Shown: piece by piece, positions 17,585 to 26,743 of the stretch
Position numbering within the stretch: position 1 is the first letter of the stretch
Layout: each line of letters starts with the position of its first letter
Source: Gemmobacter nectariphilus DSM 15620
GTDB lineage: Bacteria > Pseudomonadota > Alphaproteobacteria > Rhodobacterales > Rhodobacteraceae
Assembly: GCF_000429765.1 (NCBI RefSeq)
Contig: NZ_AUCM01000006.1
Span: forward strand, 1-64,000
DNA: 64,000 nucleotides
Direction: 5' to 3'
Program-made: the position numbers and the translations under genes
Notes under the pieces: generated by a model
The model's input: only the letters and a program-made list of their open reading frames with translations
What the model was told of the DNA's origin: nothing
Database searches by the model: none

Positions 17585-17789
17585 GCCCTATGATCTAGTG
17601 AATGGCGCGCTTTCGTGCAATGGTGCCGCGTCGGGCCGGAATGTCGCACGGTGGGCGGAACGGATTCCGGCGCAGGATCGGTTTGGTGGGAAATTGTTGC
17701 GAAATTGCCCAGAAATTCGGGATGATTTCCCGATCAAGCTGGAATATCCGGAACAATCAGACCCCGCACAGCAGGCAGGACGAGACAGC

Positions 17790-18962
17790 ATGAACTTTGA
17801 CGAGATCATCGAGCGCCGCGGCACCCATTCGGCGAAATGGGACATGATGGACAAGCTTTACAATGTTCCGGCCGATACGGGCATCTCGATGTGGGTGGCC
17901 GACATGGACTTTCGCCCACCGGCCTGTGTGCAGAACGCGCTGAAGGACATGCTGGACCACGGGGTCTATGGCTATTTCGGCGACGACCGCGCCTACAAGG
18001 AGGCGATCCGCTGGTGGATGGCAAACCGCCATGGCTGGGAGATCGAGGGCGATGCGATCCTGACCGCCCACGGGCTGGTGAACGGCACGGCCTTGTGCGT
18101 GCAGACCTTTACCCAGCCGGGCGAGGGTGTGGCGGTGATGGCGCCGGTCTATCATGCCTTTGGCAAGGTGGTGAAAGGGTCGGGCCGGCGGCTGGTCGAG
18201 CTGCCACTGAAGCTGGAGGCCGGGCGGCTGGAGATGGATTTCGCGGCCTGGGACGCGATGATCGACCCTGGCACCAAGATGCTGATCCTGTGCTCGCCGC
18301 ACAATCCGGGCGGGCGGGTCTGGACGGTCGAGGAGCTGCGCGGGGTTGCCGAGTTCTGCAAGCGGCATGATCTGATCCTGGTCTCGGACGAAATCCACCA
18401 CGATCTGGTGTTCGGTGGCGCGCAGCACACCGTGATGACCAAGGCCGCGCCCGAGGCGCTGGACCGCACCATCGTGATGACGGCGACCACCAAGACCTTC
18501 AACATCGCGGGCGGGCATACCGGCAACATCATCATCCCCGACCCTGCCCTGCGCAAGCGGGTGGCGGATACGCTGTGGGGCTTGGGGATTTCGGGGAATT
18601 CCTTTGGGCTGGTGATGGCGACGGCTGCCTATTCGCCGGAAGGCGCGGAATGGGTGGATGCGCTGGTGGCCTATCTGGATGGCAACCGGAAGCTGTTCGA
18701 CGAGGGCGTCAATGCGATTCCCGGCGTGAAATCCATGCCGCTGGAGGCCACCTATCTGGCCTGGGTCGATTTTTCCGGCACCGGGATGGCGCCCGAGGAG
18801 TTCATTCGCCGGGTCGAGCAGGAGGCGGGGATCGCCGCCAACCATGGCGCGACCTTTGGTGCGGGCGGCGAGAGCTTCCTGCGATTCAACCTGGCGACGC
18901 CGCGGGCGCGGGTGGCCGAGGCGGTGGCCCGGCTGCAAAAGGCGTTCGGCGATCTGCAATAG
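17790..18962 (+). CDS. MalY/PatB-family PLP C-S lyase or aminotransferase
   Basis: A 390-residue fold-type I PLP enzyme. The family start (IIERRGTHSAKWDMMDKLYNV, WVADMDFRPPACVQNAL), the LCSPHNPGGRVWTVEEL segment, ILVSDEIHHDLVF and the PLP Lys in TATTKTFNIAGGHTGN place it with MalY/PatB. These typically act as cystathionine beta-lyases, splitting C-S bonds, and some also bind regulators. A metabolic role in sulfur amino acid turnover is inferred. The start ATG 17790 (MNFDEIIERR) is behind GCAGGACGAGA. The 205-base gap to the divergent def gene holds no other gene that I can see. Confidence 0.88.
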   Translation: MNFDEIIERRGTHSAKWDMMDKLYNVPADTGISMWVADMDFRPPACVQNALKDMLDHGVYGYFGDDRAYKEAIRWWMANRHGWEIEGDAILTAHGLVNGTALCVQTFTQPGEGVAVMAPVYHAFGKVVKGSGRRLVELPLKLEAGRLEMDFAAWDAMIDPGTKMLILCSPHNPGGRVWTVEELRGVAEFCKRHDLILVSDEIHHDLVFGGAQHTVMTKAAPEALDRTIVMTATTKTFNIAGGHTGNIIIPDPALRKRVADTLWGLGISGNSFGLVMATAAYSPEGAEWVDALVAYLDGNRKLFDEGVNAIPGVKSMPLEATYLAWVDFSGTGMAPEEFIRRVEQEAGIAANHGATFGAGGESFLRFNLATPRARVAEAVARLQKAFGDLQ

Positions 18963-19052
18963 GCAGGGTGTGCGGCTTGGCCCCATTGAGGGGCCGCGCC
19001 GCACCGGGGGGCCGTCTGCCCCCCGCCGGGGCCTGTCGGCCCCGCCCCCCGA

Positions 19053-19075
19053 GGGTATTTTCAGAAGGTGAAAGG
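19053..19075 (+). repeat. Intergenic repeat, diverged copy
   Basis: GGGTATTTTCAGAAGGTGAAAGG, a variant of the GTATTTGGAAAAAGGCAAAG repeat, lies between malY and glk after a run of GC-rich stems (about 19005-19050). Confidence 0.5.
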
Positions 19076-19080
19076 CGGGT

Positions 19081-19989
19081 CTAGGCGCCTTGGATGGCCG
19101 CAAGGCAGCCGGTCAGGGCGGCGAGATCGTCGGTGATGAGGTGTAGCGCCATGTCGCAGGGCGGGCCCTTGTTGGGGTTCGGGGCGCTGAAAGTGGTGGC
19201 GATGGTCGGCCCGAGCCCTGCACGGACGAGGGCCTGAGCAACTGAGCCTGCCAGCCAGATGCCGTTTTGCGGCAGGGTGATCAGGGCGATGTCCTGAAGC
19301 CAGAGGCCCAGAAGGTGGGCGTAAAGCGCGAACGTGTCATGGTATCGGGGGTCGGCAGCCAGCGCCTCGGGTGGCAGGGCGGGACCGTGCAGGCATTGGT
19401 GCAGGCGGGACAGGCCGCGGCCCGAGAACAGATCTTCGGTGGTGGGAAAGTCAGCTAGGTTGGCGCCGATGCGGGCCGACAGCTGTTGTGCGATGCGGTG
19501 CGGCAGGGCGAGGTGCCCGGCCTCGGCCGCGAGAATCGCGGCGGGCTGGCCGGGGCGCTGGATCACCGCGGCGACGTTGACGCCTGTGCCAAGGCCGAGA
19601 ACCACGGACTGGCCGTTGGATTGCGATGTGCGGGCCGGTTGCAGCAGGTGTGAGGCGCCAGGGCCAAGATGCGGCAAGGCATGACCCAGCGCGGCCAGAT
19701 CGTTCAGAAGCGTGACCGGGGCGCCAAGCCGCGCGGAAAGGCGGGCGGCATCGGCGGTCCAGCCACTGTTGGTCAGCCGGGCCTGTCCGCCCGACACTGG
19801 CCCCGCAACGGCCAGACAGGCGCCGGACAGCGGCGGGTTGCCCTGCGCGGCAAGATAGTGATCGAGCGCGACATCGAGCCCGGCATGGTCCGCGATGCGC
19901 AGCCGCATCAGCGTGCCGGGGCGCAGCCTGTGCTGCCCCAGCGCAAGGCGGGCATTGGTGCCCCCGATGTCTGCAACAAGAATGGTCAT
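19081..19989 (-). CDS. glk: Glucokinase
   Basis: Phosphorylates glucose with ATP. The 302-residue protein begins MTILVADIGGTNARLALG (ATP-phosphate loop) and has LNDLAALGHALP, the second phosphate motif VLGLGTGVNVAAVI, and EAGHLALP with the conserved Glu-His. These features fit the bacterial Glk family rather than ROK kinases, since no CxCGxxGC zinc motif is present. It converges on malY, with a repeat and GC-rich stems between them. Confidence 0.88.
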   Translation of the reverse strand: MTILVADIGGTNARLALGQHRLRPGTLMRLRIADHAGLDVALDHYLAAQGNPPLSGACLAVAGPVSGGQARLTNSGWTADAARLSARLGAPVTLLNDLAALGHALPHLGPGASHLLQPARTSQSNGQSVVLGLGTGVNVAAVIQRPGQPAAILAAEAGHLALPHRIAQQLSARIGANLADFPTTEDLFSGRGLSRLHQCLHGPALPPEALAADPRYHDTFALYAHLLGLWLQDIALITLPQNGIWLAGSVAQALVRAGLGPTIATTFSAPNPNKGPPCDMALHLITDDLAALTGCLAAIQGA

Positions 19990-20032
19990 GCTGGAGATGG
20001 GCTTAGCCGATCACGCAGCGGACCGGCAGACG

Positions 20033-20061
20033 CAAAAAGGCCGCGCCCTTGCAGGCGCGGC
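20033..20061 (-). terminator. Intrinsic terminator of ccrM
   Basis: On the minus strand GCCGCGCC (20061-20054) pairs with GGCGCGGC (20047-20040) around a six-base loop and is followed by CTTTTTG. It lies about 50 bases after the ccrM stop and has the classic rho-independent form. Confidence 0.88.
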
Positions 20062-20113
20062 AGGCGTGTTCCTGCGGCCACGGCCGCGGAACACCGGCGG
20101 AAGGCCGATTGGT

Positions 20114-21229
<1,116 letters not shown>

Positions 21230-21265
21230 CTAAGTCCCGCGCGTTGATCGCGCTGTTGTGAGGCC

Positions 21266-21310
21266 GAGTCTGATTCAAACCTGATTCGTCGTCAAATTCT
21301 TTATTGAATC
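21266..21310. promoter_or_regulatory. Cluster of four GANTC sites upstream of ccrM
   Basis: GAGTC (21266), GATTC (21272), GATTC (21283) and GAATC (21306) fall within 45 bases, just before the ccrM start and touching the rnhB stop. GANTC is the CcrM target, so the promoter or leader can sense its own methylation state. In Caulobacter ccrM transcription is known to respond in this way. Confidence 0.6.
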
Positions 21311-21935
21311 AAGGGGTTACGGTTTTGACTTGATACAAGATATTGTGCACTGGGCGGAACGAACGCCTATGAACGGGGGTCACGCCCAAATCTAGAAGCG
21401 CCTGAAGGTGGTCCCTGGTCGGGTAGCCTGCGTTCCGGTCCCAGCCATATCCGGGATACTGTTGCGAAAGATCCACCATGATCGCGTCGCGCGCGACCTT
21501 GGCCATGATCGAGGCAGCAGCAATCGAGAGGCTGCGGGCATCGCCCTTCACCACGGCCTCGCCCCGGCAGGGCAGATCGCGCGGAAGGCGATTGCCGTCG
21601 ATCAGCGCATGGTCTGGCATCTCGGGCAGTCCGGCGAGGGCACGGCACATGGCAAGGTGGCTGGCCTGCAGGATGTTGAGGCGGTCGATTTCCTCGACGC
21701 TGGCATGGGCGACGCAGACCTGCGCGGTGGCGGCGATCTGCTCGGCCAGGCGGGCGCGGCGGGCGGGGGACAGGGCCTTGCTGTCGTCCAGCCCGTCGGG
21801 GATGCGGGCGGGGTCGAGGATGACGGCGGCGGCGGTAACCGGGCCGCACAGCGGGCCGCGGCCCACCTCGTCGACCCCGGCGATGCGGGTGGCGCCAAGG
21901 GCGCGGGCGGCGGATTCGAAGCTGAAATCGGGCAT
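21309..21935 (-). CDS. rnhB: Ribonuclease HII
   Basis: Cleaves RNA in RNA-DNA hybrids, including single ribonucleotides in DNA. The 208-residue protein has the metal-binding [36 protein letters not shown], and [20 protein letters not shown] segments. The start is ATG 21935 ([14 protein letters not shown]). It lies upstream of ccrM in the same direction with 88 bases between; that spacer carries the GANTC cluster. rnhB next to ccrM is a recurring alphaproteobacterial arrangement. Confidence 0.96.
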   Translation of the reverse strand: MPDFSFESAARALGATRIAGVDEVGRGPLCGPVTAAAVILDPARIPDGLDDSKALSPARRARLAEQIAATAQVCVAHASVEEIDRLNILQASHLAMCRALAGLPEMPDHALIDGNRLPRDLPCRGEAVVKGDARSLSIAAASIMAKVARDAIMVDLSQQYPGYGWDRNAGYPTRDHLQALLDLGVTPVHRRSFRPVHNILYQVKTVTP

Positions 21936-22036
21936 GGGTCGGTGATGCCCTGCCCGCCGGGCGCGCGCAATGGTCAAGCGCGAACGGGGGGCTTTGCGCC
22001 CCCCGGGCGCCGGCAGGGCCGGCGCCTCCCCCCGCA

Positions 22037-22059
22037 GGATATTTGGATCAAGGCGAAGG
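22037..22059 (+). repeat. Intergenic repeat, diverged copy
   Basis: GGATATTTGGATCAAGGCGAAGG between rnhB and the Pro/His-rich gene, preceded by a G+C-rich block (21985-22035). It is related to the exact copies by the ATTTGG-n-AAGGC-AA core. Confidence 0.55.
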
Positions 22060-22062
22060 GAA

Positions 22063-22515
22063 TCACCGGCTGGGGTGCATCACCTCGCGGTCGCGGCGCG
22101 GGTCGTAGTGGTGATCGTAATGCGGATAGGGCTGCGGGCGGGGCTGATAGTAGCCGTAGCCGGGCGCCGGCCGGGCGCACCCATAGGGGCCGCAGGGATA
22201 GGGGCGCGGATAGACGAGCGGCGGGCGCGGGGGTTCATGGCGGTGCCAGCCAGGATACTGCGGGCGGGGCTGGTGCCAGCCGGGTTGCGGACGGGGAGGC
22301 TCGGGGCGCATCACCGGCGCGGGGCGGTGGTGCCGGTCATTGTCATTGAGGGCCGAGCCGATGATGGCGATGGCGGCCACGCCCGCGATCACCTTCATCA
22401 TGTCGTCAGGCTCGGCTCGGGCCGGAAGCGCCGAAGCGGTCATGGCGCCCATCGCAATGGCGGCGACACCAAGGGCGGTTGCGATCTTGCGGGTGGCCGG
22501 GCGGAAGATGGTCAT
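22063..22515 (-). CDS. Secreted Pro/His/Tyr-rich protein of unknown function
   Basis: A 150-residue protein. The N-terminal signal peptide ([23 protein letters not shown]) is followed by a short helical segment [20 protein letters not shown]. The rest is a low-complexity tail very rich in Pro, His, Arg and Tyr ([34 protein letters not shown]). A similar layout occurs in small periplasmic proteins of the RcnB-like and 'hypothetical' classes; I assign no function. The many His could bind metal. A good ribosome site (AAAGGACA) precedes ATG 22515. It is divergent from the 22734 gene across a twin-palindrome operator. Confidence 0.7.
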   Translation of the reverse strand: MTIFRPATRKIATALGVAAIAMGAMTASALPARAEPDDMMKVIAGVAAIAIIGSALNDNDRHHRPAPVMRPEPPRPQPGWHQPRPQYPGWHRHEPPRPPLVYPRPYPCGPYGCARPAPGYGYYQPRPQPYPHYDHHYDPRRDREVMHPSR

Positions 22516-22608
22516 GGCGTTGTCCTTTCGGGTGATCCGCCGAGATGTGTCCCGGTCGGGATGGGGTCACCCTGGCCCGCAGCGCCGTGTCAGGCAAAAT
22601 CACCGCCC

Positions 22609-22656
22609 TGTCATCACATAACAGGCGCGCAAAACCCCGCCTGTCATGTGATGACA
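22609..22656. promoter_or_regulatory. Twin palindromic operator in a divergent promoter region
   Basis: TGTCATGTGATGACA (22642-22656) is a palindrome with perfect six-base arms, TGTCAT and ATGACA. TGTCATCACATAACA (22609-22623) is a second copy in opposite orientation with one mismatch. Their centres are 33 bases apart, about three helical turns. Together they form a 17-base inverted repeat (22609-22625 with 22640-22656). The location, 94 bases from one start and 78 from the other, fits control of both divergent units. Confidence 0.7.
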
Positions 22657-22733
22657 CGCGCGCCAGAGGGCCGGACATTGCATAACCGCGTGCCAGCCGC
22701 CATCCTGCCCCCATCACCCGGAAGGAGGCCCCG

Positions 22734-23021
22734 ATGCCCCGCACCCTAGCCCTTGCGGCCCTGATGGCCGCCGCGCTTGCGCTGCCTGCGCAGGCCGACT
22801 GCTATGCCGATTACAAGGCCAAGCAGGACAACCCCCTGCGTCTGCATTACGGCGTGATGCAGGTGTCTGACGGCGCCTGTTCCCCGCGCGCGGCACAGGC
22901 CGAGATTGCCCCGCGCCTGGCCGCGCAAGGATGGACCTTGCTGAACGTCATCGGCGTTTTCGGCCCTGAGGGTCTGAGCGAAAGGAAAGGCAATGCCGGC
23001 GCCTACTTCCTCCGCTATTGA
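22734..23021 (+). CDS. Small secreted protein of unknown function
   Basis: A 95-residue protein with a signal peptide (MPRTLALAALMAAALALPAQA), followed by about 74 residues that include CYADYKAKQDNPLRLHYGV, a second Cys in DGACSPRAA, and [23 protein letters not shown]. Two Cys could form a disulfide. I recognise no family beyond a resemblance to small conserved Rhodobacteraceae proteins. The strong GGAAGGAGG ribosome site supports ATG 22734. Its last 29 bases overlap the start of the next gene, so the two are co-expressed and probably work together. Confidence 0.75.
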   Translation: MPRTLALAALMAAALALPAQADCYADYKAKQDNPLRLHYGVMQVSDGACSPRAAQAEIAPRLAAQGWTLLNVIGVFGPEGLSERKGNAGAYFLRY

Positions 23022-23697
23022 GGCGCTGCGGCGGGGCAGCCGCACGGTGACGCTGGGCGTGGCGGCGGTGGTCGTCATCTTGCTGGCGGCGGCGGTGTTC
23101 CTGTTCCTGAACCTGCCCGACGCGAATGCGTTCAACACCCGGATCGAGCGGCTGTTCATCGAGAACGACCAGCTGCGCGGCGCGACCGAGATCAAGCTGC
23201 TGGAGATTCTGGCCCAGTCCGGCACGGCCTTTTCCGAAGTGCTGGTCAGCTACCGGATGGTGATCTTCGTGCTGCTGGTGTTTTCCTCGGCGCTGCTGGT
23301 GGCGGCGCTGGTGTTTCTGGTCACCATCGTCGCGCTGAACCAGCGTCTGCGCGAGATGCGGCAGGCCGGGATTCAGGTGGCCTCGCTGGCGATCAGCCGG
23401 GCGGAAAATACCGTGACGCTGAACAGCATGGAATTTCCCCTGACCGCCGCCGCCATCGAAACGCTGGCCGTATTGGCCGAGGCGCGGATGGATGACGAGG
23501 TGCTGAACGGCGCGCAGATCGAGGCGATGATTTCCGGCAAGAATGCCGCCGACTGCGAGGAAGCCGCGGGGGCCACGCGAATCAAGCGCCTGCGCGATGC
23601 GCTGGGGAACCAGATGGTCAGCGAGCTGCTGATAAAGACGATCGCGCGCAAGGGCTATGTGCTGTCGATCGACAAGGATGCGATCCGCATGGATTGA
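22993..23697 (+). CDS. Membrane-anchored protein with OmpR-like winged-helix C terminus
   Basis: A 234-residue protein. Two transmembrane segments lie at about residues 19-41 and 89-117, with a periplasmic loop of about 45 residues between them. The C terminus (about 140-234) looks like a trans-acting winged helix of the OmpR type: [25 protein letters not shown], a helix, then [32 protein letters not shown]. The last motif resembles the recognition helix and wing (RRKL..LIKTVRGxGY). The geometry is DNA binding inside and sensing outside, as in ToxR/CadC but with the DNA domain C-terminal. The function is inferred only from shape. Confidence 0.65.
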   Translation: MPAPTSSAIEALRRGSRTVTLGVAAVVVILLAAAVFLFLNLPDANAFNTRIERLFIENDQLRGATEIKLLEILAQSGTAFSEVLVSYRMVIFVLLVFSSALLVAALVFLVTIVALNQRLREMRQAGIQVASLAISRAENTVTLNSMEFPLTAAAIETLAVLAEARMDDEVLNGAQIEAMISGKNAADCEEAAGATRIKRLRDALGNQMVSELLIKTIARKGYVLSIDKDAIRMD

Positions 23698-24025
23698 GGG
23701 CGCGCGATGGTCGGGGGCCGGCGCCTGGCCCCGGCCGGGGATGGGTATTTGGAAAAAGGCAAAGAGGCAGAGCGCGCGCGGGGTCGGGTGCGGGCGGGGC
23801 TTGTTGGTCGCGCGATCTGTTCGCCTTGATCGAGGTCCCTGGCGGGTGCGCCGGGCGGCGCCATCGGGTCAGGAAGCAACTTGGCAGCGGGCCGGGAAGC
23901 GACGGTGGCCAGTATGCGGGCAGGCAGATCCCGGCGGGCCGGGGCGCGGCCCGTCAGGTCTGGGGCCTTGCAGGCTGGCACGCTTCGCGGGATACCCCCG
24001 GGGCAGGCAAGTCCCGAGGTGCAGC
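23698..24025. other. Gene-free spacer before hisC with an exact repeat copy
   Basis: I see no gene in these 328 bases. Positions 23744-23764 are the third exact copy (+ strand) of the GTATTTGGAAAAAGGCAAAG repeat, preceded by a GC-rich segment with short stems (GGCGCC near 23720). The hisC frame stays open leftward through this spacer, but the codons look non-coding and no ribosome site supports an earlier start. Confidence 0.6.
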
Positions 24026-25099
24026 ATGAGCCGATTCTGGAGCCCCCTTGTAAGGTCGCTGGTGCCCTATGTCCCTGGCGAGCAGCCTAAGGACCGGCAG
24101 TTCATCAAGCTGAACACCAACGAGAACCCGCATGGCCCCTCGCCCCGCGCGATCGAGGCGATCCGGGCCGCGACCGGCGACGGGCTGCGGCTGTATCCTG
24201 ACCCGGTGGCCGGCGATCTGCGGGCGGCGGTGGCGGAGAGTTTCGGGCTGACCCCGGCGCATGTGTTCGCGGGCAACGGGTCGGACGAGGTGCTGGCCCA
24301 TGCCTTCAACGCCTTTTTCGGTGGCGGCGGAGAGGTGCTGTTCGCAGATGTGACCTACAGCTTTTACCCGACCTATTGCACGCTTTATGGCCTGCCGCAC
24401 CGGCTGATCCCGCTGGATGCGGATTTCGGCTGCGATGTGGGCCTCTATCGCGGCCCCTGTGCGGGGATCGTGATTGCCAATCCGAATGCGCCGACCGGGA
24501 TTCCGCTGGGCCTTGCGGCCATCGAATCGGTGCTGCGCGCCAATCCCGATGTGGTGGTGATCGTGGACGAGGCCTATGTGGATTTTGGCTGCGAAAGCGC
24601 GGCGGGGCTGATCGCGGCCCATGACAACCTGCTGGTGGTGCAGACCTTTTCCAAATCGCGCAGCATGGCGGGGCTGCGGGTCGGGCTGGCGCTTGGGCAG
24701 CCGCATCTGATCGAGGGGCTGGTGCGGGTGAAAGACAGCTTCAATTCCTATCCGCTGGGCCGGCTGGCGCTGGCCGGTGCCCTGGCCGCCTGGCAGGACC
24801 GCGACTGGTTCGACCGCACGCGCGCGCAGGTGATGGCCGACCGCGAGGCGATGGCCGAGGGGCTGCGGGCGCAGGGGTTCACGGTGCTGCCCTCGGCTGC
24901 GAATTTCGTCTTTGCCCATCACCCCGGCATGGCGGCCGAAGCGATTCTGGCCGGGCTGCGCGAGCGGGGGATTCTGGTGCGGCATTTCCGGCAAGAGCGG
25001 ATTTGCGACTGGCTGCGGATCTCGGTCGGGACCAGCGCGGAATGTGCGGCGCTGCTGGCGGCGACAGGGGCGATTCTGGCCGGGGGTGCGGTGGGGTGA
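24026..25099 (+). CDS. hisC: Histidinol-phosphate aminotransferase
   Basis: PLP enzyme of histidine synthesis (imidazole-acetol phosphate to histidinol phosphate), 357 residues. The recognisable segments are [70 protein letters not shown], and the PLP Lys in [15 protein letters not shown]. The start is ATG 24026 ([21 protein letters not shown]). It is alone here, with no other his genes nearby, as is common in alphaproteobacteria. Broader aromatic aminotransferase activity cannot be excluded. Confidence 0.93.
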   Translation: MSRFWSPLVRSLVPYVPGEQPKDRQFIKLNTNENPHGPSPRAIEAIRAATGDGLRLYPDPVAGDLRAAVAESFGLTPAHVFAGNGSDEVLAHAFNAFFGGGGEVLFADVTYSFYPTYCTLYGLPHRLIPLDADFGCDVGLYRGPCAGIVIANPNAPTGIPLGLAAIESVLRANPDVVVIVDEAYVDFGCESAAGLIAAHDNLLVVQTFSKSRSMAGLRVGLALGQPHLIEGLVRVKDSFNSYPLGRLALAGALAAWQDRDWFDRTRAQVMADREAMAEGLRAQGFTVLPSAANFVFAHHPGMAAEAILAGLRERGILVRHFRQERICDWLRISVGTSAECAALLAATGAILAGGAVG

Positions 25100-25123
25100 A
25101 CCCCGCCAATCCTGCGGTCAGAC

Positions 25124-25972
25124 CTACTGTTCCAGCCCGTTGCTGGAGACCCAGCCCGCTTGCCCCTGCCACACGATCCGGCACCAGTCGTATGTGCCGC
25201 CGCCCGGATCGGCGGGCTGGCAGCCATCGACCTGCACGCCGCGCGCACCAGCCGGCACGGTGAACAGAACGCCATGCATGGTCCCGGGGCCCGAGCGGAC
25301 ATTCATGTAGCCGCCTGACACATTGCCCTTGATGCGCCAGACGGCCTTGGGCGCCTCGCGCGGCGGCGATGCCTGCGGCGGGGCCGAAGGCGCGGCGGCA
25401 GGGGTCGGCGCGGCGCCGCCCAGCGGGCGCACGGGGATCCCCAGATCGTCGGCATCGTCGAAGTTCAGCCAGGTCATCTCGGCCGGCGCCGCCTGGGTGA
25501 TATAGAGCACCGCCTTTTCCGACAGGCCCAGCTGGTTGAGATAGGCACCGATCAGCGCGTTGCCCTGCCCGGTTTCAATCGCGCGGCCCTGATCGTCGAC
25601 GTAATAGGCGGCGTGAAAACCCACCTTGGCAGAATGGCCCATCAGCCGGCGCACCCCGCCCAGCCAGGCCAGACCGCAGGCCGAGGCACAGGCCGCACCA
25701 TCGTCCACCGCCGTATGGGCACCCTGAATGCGGATCGCGCGGCCCATGGCAAGCCCGGCCAGAAGGCTGCCGCCGGGGCTTTCGAACACCACCACCTGCT
25801 CGCCGTGGGTGTCAAGCAGCGCGCGGGTCAGCTTCTTGTCGTCGCCTGCATCGAACTGGCCGCTGACGCGGATGATCGCGCCATCTCCGCTTTGGAACGG
25901 CTGGGTGGAAATGTCGGCGCCCAAGGCCGGAAACGCAAAGGCAAGGCTGGCAACGAAAGACATCAAACGCAT
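25124..25972 (-). CDS. Periplasmic ClpP/crotonase-like protein with C-terminal SH3 domain
   Basis: A 282-residue secreted protein. Signal peptide MRLMSFVASLAFAFPALGA; then a ClpP-like domain (VVFESPGGSLLAGLAMGRAIR, GAACASACGLAWLGG, VGFHAAY), where Ser97 and His120 sit at catalytic-like positions. A Pro/Ala linker (about 188-208) leads to a bacterial SH3-like domain with YMNVRSGPGTMHGVLFTVPAG and a closing WQGQAGWVSSNGLE. It could process or bind peptides at the cell wall. The start ATG 25972 is selected for the signal peptide; the longer frame to 26128 lacks one. Confidence 0.8.
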   Translation of the reverse strand: MRLMSFVASLAFAFPALGADISTQPFQSGDGAIIRVSGQFDAGDDKKLTRALLDTHGEQVVVFESPGGSLLAGLAMGRAIRIQGAHTAVDDGAACASACGLAWLGGVRRLMGHSAKVGFHAAYYVDDQGRAIETGQGNALIGAYLNQLGLSEKAVLYITQAAPAEMTWLNFDDADDLGIPVRPLGGAAPTPAAAPSAPPQASPPREAPKAVWRIKGNVSGGYMNVRSGPGTMHGVLFTVPAGARGVQVDGCQPADPGGGTYDWCRIVWQGQAGWVSSNGLEQ

Positions 25973-26048
25973 GGTGGCCCCGGACAGGATAATGCCGGGG
26001 CAGCCTAGCCGGGTCATCCCCATCGGCGCAATGCCCGAGAACGGGGGG

Positions 26049-26732
26049 TCAGCCGATGCGAACCCCGACCGCGCCCAGACCTGCGATTTCAACGCGGCAG
26101 GTCTCGCCCGGAAGGATCGGGCCAACACCGGCGGGCGTTCCGGTAAAGATCAGATCGCCCGGCGCCAGTTCCACCAGCCCCGACAGATGCGAGATGATAT
26201 GCGGCACGTCCCAGATCATGTCCGCGATATCGGCATCCTGGCGGATCTGGCCATTCACCGTGCAGAGGATGCGGGCGGCGCTCAGCGGTCCGGTTTCCGA
26301 CACCGGCACCAGGGCGCCGCAGGGCGCCGACTGGTCGAACCCCTTGGACATGTCCCACGGACGGCGCATCTGCTTGGCTTCGGCCTGCATGTCGCGGCGG
26401 GTCAGGTCGATGCCCGGCGCATGGCCCCAGACCAGCGCGCCTGCCGCCTCGGGCGTCAGGTTGCGGCCAGCGGCACCGATCGCGACCACAAGCTCTGCCT
26501 CGTGATGCAGATCCGAGGTCGCCATGGGCCAGGGCAGGACGGCCCCGTCCGGAACCAGCGCATCGGCGGGTTTGGCAAAGAAGAACGGCGGCTCGCGCGT
26601 GTCGGCGCCCATCTCCTTGGCGTGTTCGGCATAGTTGCGCCCCACACAGAAGATGCGGCGCACGGCAAACCGCTGTTCGCTGCCCCGAATGGCAAGCGAG
26701 GGAACCGGTGGCGGGGGAAAGACGTAATCCAA
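26049..26732 (-). CDS. Fumarylacetoacetate-hydrolase-family protein
   Basis: A 227-residue FAH-fold protein, a Mg2+-dependent family that hydrolyses, decarboxylates or isomerises keto acids. Family hallmarks: FCVGRNYAEHAKEMG, EPPFFFAKPADALV, HHEAELVVAIG with a metal-binding Glu, PGIDLTRRDMQAEAK, and DLIFTGTPAGVGPILPGE. The reaction is unknown. I use TTG 26732 behind GAGGAG; an in-frame GTG lies five codons earlier. The neighbouring carboxypeptidase gene ends 11 bases upstream, so co-transcription is likely. Confidence 0.85.
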   Translation of the reverse strand: MDYVFPPPPVPSLAIRGSEQRFAVRRIFCVGRNYAEHAKEMGADTREPPFFFAKPADALVPDGAVLPWPMATSDLHHEAELVVAIGAAGRNLTPEAAGALVWGHAPGIDLTRRDMQAEAKQMRRPWDMSKGFDQSAPCGALVPVSETGPLSAARILCTVNGQIRQDADIADMIWDVPHIISHLSGLVELAPGDLIFTGTPAGVGPILPGETCRVEIAGLGAVGVRIG

Positions 26733-26743
26733 GGCAAGGCTCC

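Noticed and set aside
17319-17789. N-terminal extension of the MalY-like gene
   Set aside because: Antisense to def; no family match before ATG 17790.
23657-24025. N-terminal extension of hisC
   Set aside because: Contains the repeat and low-quality codons; normal HisC length is reached from ATG 24026.
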